Shown here: one piece after another, positions 12,400 to 25,112 of the stretch
How the letters are laid out: each line of letters starts with the position of its first letter
Position numbering within the stretch: the first letter of the stretch is position 1
Origin: Parus major
Taxonomy: Eukaryota; Chordata; Aves; Passeriformes; Paridae
Direction: 5' to 3'
Length of the DNA stretch: 64,000 nt
Assembly: GCF_001522545.3 (NCBI RefSeq)
Contig: NC_031769.1
Location: 136,098,605 to 136,162,604, forward strand
Made by a program: the position numbers and the translations under genes
The notes under the pieces: model-generated
What the model was told of the DNA's origin: nothing
The model's input: the letters and a program-made list of their open reading frames with translations, nothing else
Databases searched by the model: none

Positions 12400-15300
12400 C
12401 ACTTCCTTTTTTGTCTGAAGTGATTTGAAAGTGAAGCCAGCTTTGGTCAAAAGGCTGGTGAGACAGCAAGCCCGACCTGAACTGCAAATTAGTCCAAATC
12501 CTAAAGTTGTGCTTTCCCCACCTCTCATCCAGATGTGTTACATACTGCTCAAAAAAAACTCTACAGAATCTGGGTGATTTTGACTTTTGTTGTTTGTGCT
12601 TTTCTTCAACAAACAAGAAACAGCACAGATACCTATTAACTGTTTTGTGATACGAATCCTATGGAGGGGAGAAACTCAAGCCAGAAAATCAAAGAAACTG
12701 AACTCATTTCCATTTGTAAAGAGCTGCTTTACTGTCTGTCTGCAAATAAATCTCCTCAGTAAATAGCTCCAAGGTTGAACTAGAGAATATTGTATGGATC
12801 AAAGAATTCATGTCTTCCTGTGTAAAGTGAACAGGCCGCAAGCTCACTTGTTTGTCTAAAACAATTAGGGTTGGTATGAAAAGGAGGGGGCAGGGACAAA
12901 TAAACCACAGCTGATTTTACTTTGCAAAATATTTTGGGAGGGGGGGGGTTCAAATTAATAACTGTTCAGGACCCAAAACAGTCTAATCTTTGTCAATTGG
13001 TGCCAAATTATGCAAGGTGCTGCCAATTCTGGTTGTCTAACAAATCACTAGCAGTGTACATCTAGGCTGAAGCCTGATTGATTCTGGTCATTATTTGGGC
13101 TGATCTCATTTGCACACATGGAACCAATATGCAGCCCAGATGTTCATTTGCAGTGAACCACTGAGTGAAACTACTCATCTACACGCAATTTTAGTCCTGC
13201 AGCACAGCACCACAGCCCCATCGCTTCTCCTCACCAAGGCAAGGATTCATCCAGTACAAAAATCTATAAAACATTCTGCTAATATTTCTGTCAGCTGAAT
13301 GACTTTTACAGTACTATATAAAGCTGACAGATAATGCATGCCAGTCCTAATTTGAGATAAACTTTTCTTTTGGGACTTTAACCATTGAACAAGCAAACAG
13401 ATTGAGCAGTAACATTTATTACAATGCATAAATCACTTCCCTGCAACTACTATGGGTCTTGCCTGAGGGCAAAACTTCCGAGTAGCCCATGCATTCTATT
13501 ATATTAGATAAATTACTAAATTGTATTGTCACTCTGCCATTTGCTTATCAAAAGCAAATTCATAAAGCTTTTCCAAAGTAATTTGACAGCCTTTTTTTTA
13601 CCATGTGCAGCCTTTATAAATATGTAATAGCAACATTTTTCCAGGGCTTATAATAATGATTTTATAGTCTTTTCTCCTGTGTTAAGTGAAATCACCTATT
13701 AATTCTGCATAAATATTAGGCTAATTGTATTTCATTGTACCAGTATTTACTGAAGCACATTGTGCTAATCTACACAACTGTTCTTGCTTTTAACTTAAGC
13801 TTATGTAGAAGGGCCTACGAACCCACATGTCACAGCAACAGAAAGGAGCTGAACTTAGAGGGAACTCTCTGAATCTTGGTTTCAGGCAGACAAGGCCCTT
13901 TTATATTATGAGATCCATTGCAAAAGATCTTTCAAGTGTCTAAATGAAACTGGTAAAGAAGAATCTGGTGCTTTATTTTTACAATGATTTGGGATTAGCG
14001 AGCAAAGAAGCAACATTTAAATACTTTTGTAAATGCAATCTAAGGTGGGGTAGTTTAAAATTCTCACCTTGCAAATGACCTGTAGATGAAACAAGTACTG
14101 TAAATAGTGAATCATTTAAAATTGCTCAACCACTCTTTAACCTAAAACCCAAATTCTATATTAGAAATTAACACCAATTCCTTCTTCAAAAGTAATCAAT
14201 AAAATGATTGTCATTGTCTCTTCTTTATTGTTGTTTATGCTTTCTAGGGAAATACATTTATGTTTCAACTACTTAACTTGGATTTTTTAATTTATTTTTT
14301 TTTTAATTTAAAAAAAACAGGTCTTTCCTTGCAATGATGATTCCATACTTAAAAATCCATCTGTTTCCTCTGGCTTTTCTGCCATTTTGGCCTCAGTGGA
14401 GTCCTTTTAATTGCATTTAGCCTTACCCTGGATTGTACGAGCCCATTCCCAAGGATGTCTGGTTTTCATCAGGTAATGACCATTAATTCTGGCTGCATTT
14501 CCTTCTAAATCTTGTTGAATGGCATAAGAAACAGAAGCCTTTTCTTGTGTATCCTATTGTTTTGGAAATCACAATTTTTTTCTGTGCTTTGGCTGAAGGT
14601 TGTTTCACCTAAAGGCAGAGAGATGGCCTTCACACAAGAGAATCCTGCTTCTCACCCCTCACAGTTTGTTGTTTGTAGCTATTGATCTCACCTCTGTTCT
14701 TGTCATACACACTTCATTCAGATGTCCAGATCATTTCCCAGTATTTGCATCTGTAGCTGTTCCTTGCATCACTTACAGGAATGTAGGAGAGCAAAGCTTA
14801 TGGTACCACACAGGTCCTCCTTTAAGCCCTACAAACTCAACCTCAAAAGACTCTGTAACTCCAGTAACATTTATAGGCTTTCAGTTCTAGGCTAAAGACT
14901 TGCTGTGGTGAGTTTATGTGATCCAGTAACAGTTAATAAAGGAAACATAACAGCAGAACACAACTTACTAAATGCTTACTAAATGCGGTCTTGCTGTCTG
15001 CAGTTTACCCCTGTGGATGTATATGCATATGTTGAAGGACCAACTTTATCTTCCACTATAATCAAAAGTGATTTTAATGTCTTGAATGACATATTTGCTT
15101 TTGTTAAATAATGCTATAATGATAGAGAGAAATAACTCCATAAACATGAAGATCTAAGGGTTTTGGTTGTTCTGGTTTGTTTTTTTAAGTTAATATTGTA
15201 CCATTACTCAGTGCTTGATTTGCAGCTAATTTGCAGGAGACCAAAATATAAACCCCAACTTTTCCTACAAAGGATGACAATAATTTATTTTCTGTTACAG

Positions 15301-17199
15301 CTGGACAATGAACTAAAATTTCTGGGAAGTACAGGTCATAATAATGGATTTGGTCCACAGAGAAAATTCAGGAACATGAATTCTGTTAATTTGACAAAAT
15401 TTTCCATTATTACTGCAGTTACATCACTTTACCATGCTCACCAATCAGGTTTAAAGCCCCTGAACAATATTTTACATGAGCTGCACTCTTCAGATCCTCC
15501 CACAGGTCTACACAGCCTCCTCAGGGCAAGGGCAGGTTTCTGCTGCCAGTGGGAGCATGATGCTGACACTGTCAGGCAGAGGCTTTTCTCCCTTCCAACC
15601 TCCACTCTCCCGTCATTTTATTACCAAAAGGAGAAGAAACCCCAAGATTTCTGTCTGTCCCTAGCTGTTGCTGTACTTTAGAAATCTTTGTTTGCATCCT
15701 ACTGTGGAAATACCTTCTCTGCACATGCTCCTGACTTTGATAAGCACTGAGTGTCTCAAAATGACACAGAAGTGTTACTAATTCAAGTTCATTTGATTAC
15801 CTTTGACTTGGTCACGAATGATCTGTACATGCCAAGAACCCAAGATCACTTTTTAACTTCTAATTTGAAAACAATTTCCTCTACAATCTGCAAAGTTTCT
15901 GCTGAGGAAAAGCAGGAGTTGAGAAGCTCTGAATTCCAAGTTCTTTCATCAGCAAGAGTGTTAGACTGAACTACTGTACTACTAAACACATAAGCTTCCA
16001 TTATTTTTATTATTCTGAGGCAGAAATAAACATCTACATCTTTTTACAAGGAAGCAAAACATATGGAAAAAACACATCTTCACAGAAAAATTGTTTAAGA
16101 AAAATAAATTAAGATTTATCTGTGCATGATGTACCCCCTCCTCCCTTTTTTCCCCTTCTATGTTTTAATGTCACTCTGAGGGTTCTTATCTTGACATGCA
16201 AGACTAAAGAGTTAAGCAAATACAACCTCATTGGTCTCTACTTGCACTGACAACTGGGTGGATTACCAGCGAAGCTTGAATCAGGGCCCACCCATTACAG
16301 GAAGAGAAAGTACTTTGCTGCAAGAAAGAGGGGAACAATCTCCCAGATGAGGTGCCCAGGACATTGTCAGTGTACCAACATGCCTATTGAAAAAATCCTC
16401 TGAGTTCTAGGTTGCTTTTGCAGCCATGACTTTCAATAGAAGAGACTGAAGCTGGTTGGTGATGCTCATTTAACTAAAAGAACAGTCAAATGCTTGATAT
16501 AAATTCTATCACATTTTCCTTCCACCTCTGCTGGAGTTTGTACTACATGAAGATGGAATTTGATAGTCTTACTTAAAGTTTAAAACTGCATTTTCCAAGC
16601 AGCAAATGTTCAGGATCTCAAAGAGTGAGCATTAGATTTGTAATAAGCAAGTCTTCTAAGAAAACATCAACTTATAAAAGAGAAGTAACAGAGGACAGGG
16701 GATTCTTTCCACATTGGCTTTTTTATCTGATTATTACACTAAGAGATCTTGTCTTCTTTTTAATGGAGAAAAAGAGCATTACCAGAATGCTCAGTCATTT
16801 CTTCAGTCATTTGGTAGCTCAGGCTTTTCTCCAGCACTGAGTAATCTGCTGCTTCTAACCCTTAAATTGCAAAGAAACAGTTTCCTGGGAGTTAGTCTCC
16901 TGGGTTCAACAAAGTACTTCCAATTTCTTCAGATGACAGCATCCACAGTTGTCAACTTCTTCCTGTGAAGAAGGGCTTTTATTAGGCCTGAAATTCCCTT
17001 CCATTAAGTCATACACTAAAGTCTGACCTCGGCTGTACTTAGTTAATTTCACATCCACTTCTTTGGGCTTCCTCTGCCACTCATTCACTCAACTAGACTT
17101 GTCCTACTGCCAATCATTTGTTCAACTTCTCAGTCTCAATCTTCTTTTTCCTCCTGAGCCAAAGAGTTTTCATGAATCTTTCTATCCTGACTCTTTTTT
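12400..17199. other. Unique AT-rich non-coding DNA
   Basis: No gene is recognisable. The stretch includes a run of G at 12941-12948, an AT-rich T/A palindromic tract at about 14284-14318, and an AT-rich section at 13540-13800 that is compositionally like deeply conserved non-coding DNA (homeodomain-type ATTA cores, few simple repeats). The 172-codon frame at 15163-15681 on plus has no recognisable domain and is regarded as chance. Confidence 0.65.
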
Positions 17200-17660
17200 T
17201 GACCTTTAGTTATGAGAAATGCTGCTTCAGACAATGAGTTTATGATGCTTTGTTATACAGCAGAATTAAACTCTTGGCTTCGGATTCTGCAACTACACAA
17301 CATCCAAGAGGAAGCAAACCTGTCTTGAGCTCTAAACTGGCTTTCCCTGTATTAAATGCAGAGACACACTTCTCTGGATTAGCTGCCCCCTTTTGCTGAG
17401 TTTTTCTCCCTCTCTGTGGTAAATTAAGTGTAATATTAATACATATCTCAATTAATATGACATTCGTAGCTTTGATAACTAACTAATTTTTAATTAGATT
17501 GTTATGCAGAAGCACTTAATGTATTTCTGTAAGTGACACCTACGCTGGCAGATTTAAAAAGTGTCTGTTAGGATGTCAAAGTTTAATTAGCTTTCACTGC
17601 AAATAAAAGACATATTAACTTACAGTTTGCTTAGAAAGCCATATAATACATGATCATTAT
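17200..17660. other. AT-rich block with homeodomain-type motifs
   Basis: The block carries several TAAT/ATTA cores in a few hundred bases, including AATTAA-type sites near 17449-17456, TAATTAG at 17491-17497 and TTTAATTAG at 17582-17590, without simple repeats or transposon sequence. This is what many vertebrate conserved non-coding enhancers look like, but AT-rich DNA produces TAAT cores by chance and no alignment is available. The call is only a pointer to unexplained unique sequence. Confidence 0.2.
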
Positions 17661-19901
17661 TTTTCCAAAGGTGAAGCCACTAATTTTTTAATATGGGATT
17701 TTTTTCTCATTTACTTCATACGAAAGTCCCTTAACTCCTTATGCATACTGTAAATCACTTCTCATGCCTTTGACCTCATTACAAATCAAAGTCCTATTTC
17801 CAATGTTAATGAAAAGAAAATTTATATATAATTTCTAAAGCAAATCTCTTGTGTAAGAGCCAACATTTATTGGAATTTACTTGCCATCAGTTTATGGCCT
17901 CTTGCACATAGCAGATGATAGGCTATCTCTGAAGGAATCATTACAGCAGTAACAGAAGGCTTTAAATGTGCTTTTCTCACACTACATTATTTAATCTTCT
18001 TCTACATTAAGAAATAGTGATTTAATTCAGTAATTGCCATAGGTAGCCAATTGGAAATGTGTGGAGCAGGGTATATTAACCCAAAAAAGGTTTTTTTCCT
18101 ATTTTCTATTTCATATGGGAAATGACACTGACAAAATGGAAATGGAACATAATTAATTCTCTGGAAATAGAAAGTTGGATGACTTTGTAATACGTATGAT
18201 CCCTTAAAACTACATTTATCATAGCACATATAACTGGTTTGTTTTGGAAAAGTACATACCAAACACAAAAGCCATATTGCAGTTTCAACAGCATAAGTAC
18301 AATTTTGTATTAACTGAACTGCTCTGGATGAACCCAGCTACTTTATGAACTAAGACTCAAATTTAGCCTGCAGACATTTTAATTTCATTGCATCTTTTGT
18401 AAAACATAGACTTACACAGAAACACAACTGCTCTTATGTTAGAAACCTTATATACACTATCTTTATATTCCATTATTCTAAGTTCACTCATTCTCTTAGA
18501 TGTAAATTCCATATCTTTGTATTTTCCATAACAGAAATATTCAGAATGAATTCTGATCCTGTTTCCTCTAGACATCTCTACAGAAGGCAATAGTTGGATT
18601 TCTACACTTATTTTAATAACTGAACCAAACAAACCACTTATTTTGTGGTTTAAAATCAAATTGATTATTCTTACTAAGCCTCTTTCCTTTTTCTTTTTTT
18701 GGTAATAACTGAAGTACAATCGTTCCCTCAGCACTGATATACTGAATTTGATGCTCTTCAAAGCGAAAGTATTATGCAACTCACAAAACAAAACACAAAC
18801 AAATTGAAAAAATGCAGCAACAGCTCTCTTGCAATATGGATCAACATTAATTTTAGTGAAGAAAGCATTCAAAATCCATAGGTCTTGTTGGTTGTTGAAA
18901 ATGAGTCTGCAGGAAGCAATATGATAACAAGAAGTATTTTTTCTTCTGCTTCTTGATATCATTTTAACTGTAGAAATTGGCAATACCTTCCAACTGCACT
19001 GAAACTAGCCTCCACATTTTATACTAATGCAGTAGCACTGCATTTCCCATTTTTTGATTCAAGAATACAGGATGAGAATAATTTGTTCTGTTTAAGCTCA
19101 CTTAACATTTTACACAAGCCAGTAGCAGGGAGGAATTAACTAAATAAATTCATAGCCTCAAGTGATACTACTTTTATAATTTAGCTTTCTGATAATATTA
19201 TTTTTAAGTTCCAGAAACAATTCAGAAAAAAATAAATTCTTTTTTTATCAATGTCTTTACCAGATTTGCTTTCTAACAGCTCTACTACTGTCTCCAGGTA
19301 AAATTTTCTCACTTCCACTACACTAAGAGCCAAAAAGAAGGACCCAGTGCCTGCAGAAAGCTCTCATTAACTTTCCTGCCTGAGTCCACTTTGTTATCAG
19401 GGTCTGATTGTTCAACAGCCCTGGCTAAATATATATATATATATATTTGTATATAACTATTGAACTCACTAGAAATTATGGTAATAGTAATGTTACAAAT
19501 CTACCTGGCAGAAACTACTCTCAAATTCTTTCCTATTCCTCTAGAATAATTATATTGGAAACTCATGTATTTATTTGTTTTTAATAACTAGAATGAGACA
19601 AAATCAAACTGCCAAAGACTTTTAGTATTATGGATACTAACATGGATTACTCTTCAAGGTTCTTATCACCATTTAGATAGATATTCCTAGACTCTGTCTT
19701 AGGTCAGCAAGTATTCAAATCACTGAAATAGATTTGTGTAAACACATGCTGTGGACAGATGCAGCAGAAATGTATGTATTCTCTGAAAAGAAAAACAAAT
19801 CCAAAAACATCCACTGCACCTTAACAACATAGGAATGCTCTCTTCTGTGGAAAAGGCTGCTTAAATTTCTCTTCATATTTAATACTTCCTTTCATTATTA
19901 G
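17661..19901. other. Unique AT-rich DNA with longest chance frame
   Basis: No gene is recognisable. The longest open frame of the window (206 codons, 18363-18983 on the minus strand) lies here. Its translation is rich in Lys, Phe, Ile, Ser and Cys, as expected from AT-rich DNA, includes an RLYFSYYQKKKKERG low-complexity patch, and has no domain I recognise. A TA microsatellite lies at about 19430-19447. Confidence 0.6.
19430..19447. repeat. TA dinucleotide microsatellite
   Basis: About nine TA units in a row, followed by a TTTGTATATA extension. It is a short pure dinucleotide repeat. Confidence 0.85.
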
Positions 19902-19953
19902 AAGACATTTAAGGTCCCTTCCAACCTAACCCGCTGTATGATTCTGTAATTTT
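19902..19953 (+). mobile_element. CR1 LINE 3-prime tail fragment
   Basis: The segment contains AAGGTCCCTTCCAACCTAAC followed by a degraded copy of the usual ending, CGCTGTATGATTCTGTAAT. This is the plus-sense 3-prime terminus of avian CR1 elements, which end in short repeats of an ATTCTATG-like octamer rather than poly-A. Only about 50 bp remain, consistent with the severe 5-prime truncation typical of CR1. Identification is from remembered family structure, and the match is short. Confidence 0.75.
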
Positions 19954-22900
19954 AAGATTTCCCTTGAGTGGTCCACTTTTCATTACCATGATGTAAATGT
20001 AAATGAAATGGGTACATTCTTGTTCCTTGAGGTTTTTTTACCTCTTTCTGTAGCTGCAATGTAGTAGGAGGGAAGTGAACCATCTGTACACTACAGCTAA
20101 ATCTTCACACAGACCAACAGTTGTTTATTATTGCTATTATTATTAATATATTATTTCTTCTAAATACAACCTCACCTCCACTTGAGCACTGCTAAAATGA
20201 AATGCCTGCAGGCATGAAAATACAAACTACTTCAAACCAGAAGATCAATATTTAGAGAAGATCAATATAAAGTGACTAAGAGAAATAGCAAAATATGCTC
20301 TGGCACTTATACAAAGTTTCCTTATTGCAGAAAAACTAAGCAACCATGCTACTAAATACATAGACTTTTTGAGTCAAGCAGAATGAGAGAGATCAATTTC
20401 AGGAATAAAACTCAACCTTCACAGATAAGTCTGTTCTCAACTAATGCCATACTATGTATTCTTATTACAGCATTTAACCCATTGCTGAAATCACTACCTC
20501 ATTTCAAAATATTCTGTATTCCTAAAGTATGAAGTTTTGGTAGAATCAATTTTCAGTTTCTCCTACTGAGTCAAAATACCTATCTGAAAAAGTAACAGAG
20601 GCTGTGATACGCAGTAATAATACTGTATGCAAGCCAAGGTCAAAGCAATATAGAAAGTTAAATACATCAGCTGCCTGACATAAGCAAACCAAACCTTTGT
20701 TGATCCAGAGTATTTTCCTTGCATGTTTCATGATAAGCCATGGTTTACATAGTCATCTATTATGGTCATACTTATTTCCCGTTTTTGACATCCTCTAGTC
20801 TGGTAGACACTGATATTTAAACCAGAGCAGCCTTGCCAAATACAGCTGCTGTGTTATCTTCATAACACACTAAAAAGCATATCTGCTTTGTTCCAAAGAA
20901 TGCCTGTGTAGGCAACTGGGTCAAAAAGCAAACATTGTTTTGCAGTGATTTAGTGGCTATTGTTAGTAGCCAGAAGTAAAAAAAAAAAAATCACGTTTGG
21001 TTTGACTGACTGTGAATAAGGAAGATCAACACAAAACTTGATGGGACTGCTAGAGATGCCAAGGAGGATATTCTAAGGATTACAGTAAGAGATGGCTAAG
21101 GCCACACTGAAGAGTCAAAATCAGGAGTAAATGCAGCTGGGGAAAGGAATGCTTTGATGGAAGGGATGTGTCATAATCCCTCTTTCAAACTAACAATATT
21201 CCTCTTAGGGCAGCAACCTGTTTATGTGATTTCAGTTGCAGGGCACCTTATGACTTCTTCTGCACAGTACTTTCAGACCAACTCTAGCTGAAGCCTTTTA
21301 CCCACAGCCACAGGCAATAAAAGATAAGAAACATTATTCTTAAAATGTTTTTAGTATGAGAAAACTTTTCAGTACTAAATGTGACAGTAGTTGTGAACAA
21401 GCAACTTATGCTGTAAAGGTTACAGAACCACAAGATGTTTAATATAAAGAATACACTAATCCCATTTCAATGCAGAAGCTGGAATTAAAATTGTGTTTCA
21501 GTCATAACTGCTTGCAAAGCAAGACCAGCAAGATGCCTTTTGCTATTACAGCCTTACAAATCATGGTCAAAGTTGTAAGTGTCCTGTAATGAACCTCCTC
21601 TTGTATTGCTGACATATACACAGGTTTCTCCTTTTCTCACATCAGCCTTACAAGCTGGATGTTAGCATTTTTCAGCCTCCAGAATATCATTTGTGCCAAC
21701 CAAATGCTCTCTGTTAAAGTTTTCAGAAAAAAGTGAAAAAGTAAGTTGATTCAATAACTGAAAGACCAGTTTAGGTAGTCTTAGAGATGGAGAGTCAACA
21801 CAAAAGCCCTGAAACAATGAGAAAGCATTGGAAGGTCCACGTGCTATTTAATCAGTGCTAAAAATCTGGGGGGTGTTTCCTGTATCTACAAATTGGATGG
21901 GAAAATACTGCTAAATCACATACAGTACATGCATGAAACACAGAAATACTACAAATTTGCTTAACAGAACTAATGTCTTACATACCATTTCTAACCTATG
22001 CAACCTCTGAACTACATGTATTAGCCTTATTTTTTAAGTGACATTAAATATGAAAGTAATTCCCACTCCAAGAAAGTATGAGAAAAGAAAGCAAGAGAGA
22101 AAAAGACAGACACATAGAAAGACAGAAGACAGAAACACAAGAAGACATCTGCAAAGTAATCACATAGAAACCATATGAATCCAAATTAATAACCAGGCCA
22201 ACTTAGGAAGCATCATCTAGCTGCTAGAAATAAATAAATGTACCTGGGATGTGAATCAGGCTGTCATGTAGGCACTTATCCCTTATTATTTGATTTGTAG
22301 TAGCAAGAAATGAAGCCAAGCATGCATTTAGACAGTTTGAAGCAGATGGACAGCATACTCTGGAAAACAGGTTAATGGCAGAGGCAGGTCTATCTGCACA
22401 ACTCAATAGCTCAAATGGCCTCAACAATTAGAGAGAGTCACAGATGCAGCATGTGCGATCCTGTGCATGCATGTATGCAAAAATATTTATGCAGATCCTA
22501 TGCATAGGTTTCCTGTGGGAAAACAGGTTTTTTTCCAGGAAGCAGATTAATAAGGTACAAGCTGCATTATTGTTAAACAAAAACTGCCCTTTTTTCTCTC
22601 TATTTTTTTGGAAGCTGTTGAACATCATTATGGCAAATCCACTTCTTCCCATTGTTGGTGCAAAGGCCATTGCCCACAGCAGAGCTAATGCACAAGAGGA
22701 GGCCCCAGTGACTTTGGTACACAACCCAACCACTCTGCTCCTGAGAACAGCAGATCAGGGCAGACTAAGAGGACAAGGCCAGTTTGTCCACTTTAATATT
22801 TCCAACAAAATAAGGTAACATTCTCACATCACAGCTTAGAAAAAGGTCCAAAATCACACAAAAGCCTCATTGTACTTGAGACTAGTGGAAAAATCTCAGA

Positions 22901-24382
22901 AGCAAGTAAAGAGATTGAGCATACCTCATATATTCATATATATGGATCTCATTCTCATCATATATCTCATACATACTCATATATATAAAATAACGTATAT
23001 TTTACTCTTCTTTACAACAGCATTTTTTACTTCAGGCACTTGCACAAGCTATTGATACCACCTAGAAGGCATGTACACAGGTCAGCCCTGATGCCTGAGC
23101 ACACACCAGGCAACCTGAAATAGAGGAAAACCTATAATCCTTTATTTACTTCATGGATACAGAGAGGAGTTCATGACCTGTCCTACACACAAGTTTACAT
23201 TTAAGTGTAAACCACCAAAGGTAAAAAAATTGTAGCTACATATGAAACAGACAACTTTATAGTAGTCAGAACAAAAAATACAAGCAGTAAATAGAAGTTC
23301 AAATTCTTCCTGGTATAAAATTAAATAGATCATAAACTCCAGAAAAAAACCCAAAAAATCAAAATAACAAAAAAACAAAACAAAACAAAACCCCAACCCA
23401 CAAATATAAAAAAAAATCAGTTAAGCAGTACTTTTGAAGATATATTACCATAATCAATCAATGCAAGCTTAGAAAATCACATACTAATTTCCATGGCTCA
23501 CAGCTATAATTAACCCTATTAATAAATAATAACAAACAAAATGCCTAAATCTAGATTTTTTAAATTACTTATAGAAGCCAATAAAGCGCGCATATTATCA
23601 CACCAATAACTTCATATTTCCTGAAGCAAATTCACAAAAGATGTTTAATTATCTCTCATAGAGGAAAGTTTGAAAGCAGAGAAAAAAAAAAAAAAAAGGA
23701 TTTCTGAAAATATCTTCTACAAATTTAAGCAAAACAAAGTTTCACAGAAGCATTTATCTTCCTGCATTTCAAACAGCATTTATGCAGTGTCTGCTGTGGG
23801 CCTCAACCCTCCTTTGTGTTTGTGCTCTGCCCTGCCACGCTGCACTGCTTCTGCAGCCAAGCACCATCCACCACTCAGGGGTCACATAGGTGACATTTCT
23901 TTTGGTTTCAGTTCTGAAAGGTGCTTTTACAGCTCCAGAGTACATGTGGATCCCAGAAGCTGTGTCCTCTACCCCACCTAACCCTGCCAGAAAAGCACAG
24001 CAGAAAAAAAAAAAGCTCATTCCCTGTGTAGCTTCCTGTAGCTGAAGCTGATACTGAAACTGACTATATTCAAATTCAAATTCCTCATAACCAAGTTTCA
24101 GATGTACATGCCTTGGTATCCTTCACATTTCTAAGAACGTATTATCACAGAAGTTGCCAAGAGCCAAGTGACTACACTGTCTTTTTATTGAGGAATGTCT
24201 CTTGTTTCTATTAATAATATATTAGACGAGGTAGCACTGAAAATTTTTGAAAAGACAAGACCTCTATTTGTTTCTATCAGTTTATTATTTCAGAAACAGG
24301 AGCTATTACACAGATACACAATTTCATATATGTGAAAGGAAAGATAGTAAGGTGCAAAAGTTAGAAAAAAAAGAGGCGTAAA
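19954..24382. other. Unique AT-rich DNA with simple repeats
   Basis: No gene is recognisable. The stretch holds TTA/ATT-rich sequence at 20126-20156, an A run near 20978-20990, purine-rich GA-biased sequence at about 22078-22147, a near-palindrome with flanking direct repeats at 22457-22505, TA/CAT-rich sequence at 22930-22995, an A/CAAAA-rich tract at 23341-23395 and a 16-base A run at 23682-23697. A moderately GC-richer section lies at 23800-23990 and carries only short overlapping frames. Confidence 0.65.
23341..23395. repeat. A-rich tract with CAAAA repeats
   Basis: An A-rich stretch that ends in about three CAAAA units followed by CCCCAACCC. It has low complexity and no recognisable element body next to it. 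Confidence 0.75.
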
Positions 24383-24478
24383 AATCACAGACTCACAGAA
24401 ATGTTTAGGTTGGAAAAGCCCTCTAGGATCATTAAGTTCAGTCACTAGTCCAGAACTGCCTGGTCCACCACTAAGCAA
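24383..24478 (-). mobile_element. CR1 LINE (outer copy), 3-prime portion
   Basis: Read left to right, the segment starts with degraded ATCACAGA/CTCACAGAA octamer-like repeats, then TTTAGGTTGGAAAAGCCCTC and CCAGAACTGCCTGGTCCACC. This is the reverse complement of an avian CR1 3-prime end, so the element runs on the minus strand with its 3-prime end at the left. The match to CR1 stops at the phrase CCACCACTAAG, where a second CR1 begins. Sequence of the same outer type resumes at about 24979, so this element appears split by a later insertion. Confidence 0.85.
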
Positions 24479-24978
24479 AAGAATTAGGAATGGTTTGGGT
24501 TGGATGGGGCCTTAAGGACAATCCAGTTCCAACCCCCCCTCTGCCATGGGCAGGGACAACTTTCACTAGGCCAGGCTGCTCAGAGCCCCATCCAACCTGG
24601 CCTTTAACACCCCTGGGGATGGGGCATGCCCAGCTTCTCTGGGAAACCTGTGCCAGTGCCTCGACACCTTTACAATGAAGATTTCTTTTATAATACCTGA
24701 TCTCAACCTAACCTCCTTCAGCTTAAGACCTTTTCTCATTGTCCTATCACTACATGCCCTCGAAAAAAGTCCCTTTCCATCTTTCTTTGAGATCCTCTTT
24801 AAGCACTGCAAAGCTGCTCTAAGGTCTCCCTTGAAGTCTTCTCTTCTCCAGACTGAACAGCCCCAGGCCTGAGAGCATAAATGCTCTCAGCCTGTCTTCA
24901 CAGGAGAGGTGGTCTCCTCTGATCCTCTGATCAACTTTGTGGCCTCCTTTGGACTCACTCCAACACGTCAGTGTCTTT
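24479..24978 (-). mobile_element. CR1 LINE (inner, nested copy)
   Basis: A second, better preserved CR1 3-prime region on the minus strand. Its own terminus, GGAATGGTTTGGGTTGG, begins at about 24489 and is followed by CCTTAAGGACAATCCAGTTC, the GCCATGGGCAGGGACAACTT block, the CCAGGCTGCTCAGAGCCCCA block, and further right by CTCTTCTCCAGACTGAACAG, CTCTCAGCCTGTCTTCACAG and the CTTTGGACTCACTCCAACA block. These occur in the order expected for the reverse complement of the CR1 C-terminal/3-prime UTR region. About 500 bp survive. The copy contains only degraded coding sequence, and no intact reverse transcriptase frame remains. It interrupts the outer CR1. Confidence 0.92.
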
Positions 24979-25112
24979 CAACATGTCAACCACGTCTCAG
25001 TGTTTCTGAACACTTTCAGGGACAGTGATTCCACCACTTCCCTGAGCAGTCTGTTCTAATACTTGACTTCCCTTTCAGTGAAGGATTTTATCCTCAAAAT
25101 CCAATTTAAACA
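24979..25112 (-). mobile_element. CR1 LINE (outer copy), continuation
   Basis: After the inner element, the sequence returns to a CR1 block of a different type: ACATGTCAACCACGTCTCAG, then CACTTTCAGGGACAGTGATT, CCACCACTTCCCTGAGCAGT, and the TTTCAGTGAAGGATTTTATC region ending near ATCCAATTTAAAC. In the CR1 family this block lies directly upstream (element sense) of the CCACCACTAA segment that ends at 24478, so the two pieces fit one interrupted copy. The end at 25112 is approximate. Confidence 0.8.

Noticed and set aside
15163..15681. 172-codon open frame on the plus strand
   Set aside because: It has no recognisable domain, a non-ATG first codon, AT-biased composition in the first half and a general mixture afterwards. 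It has no splice or promoter context and is treated as a chance frame.
24490..24872. Short frames inside the CR1 region as independent genes
   Set aside because: They lie in the antisense or degraded part of CR1 copies and do not represent host genes.
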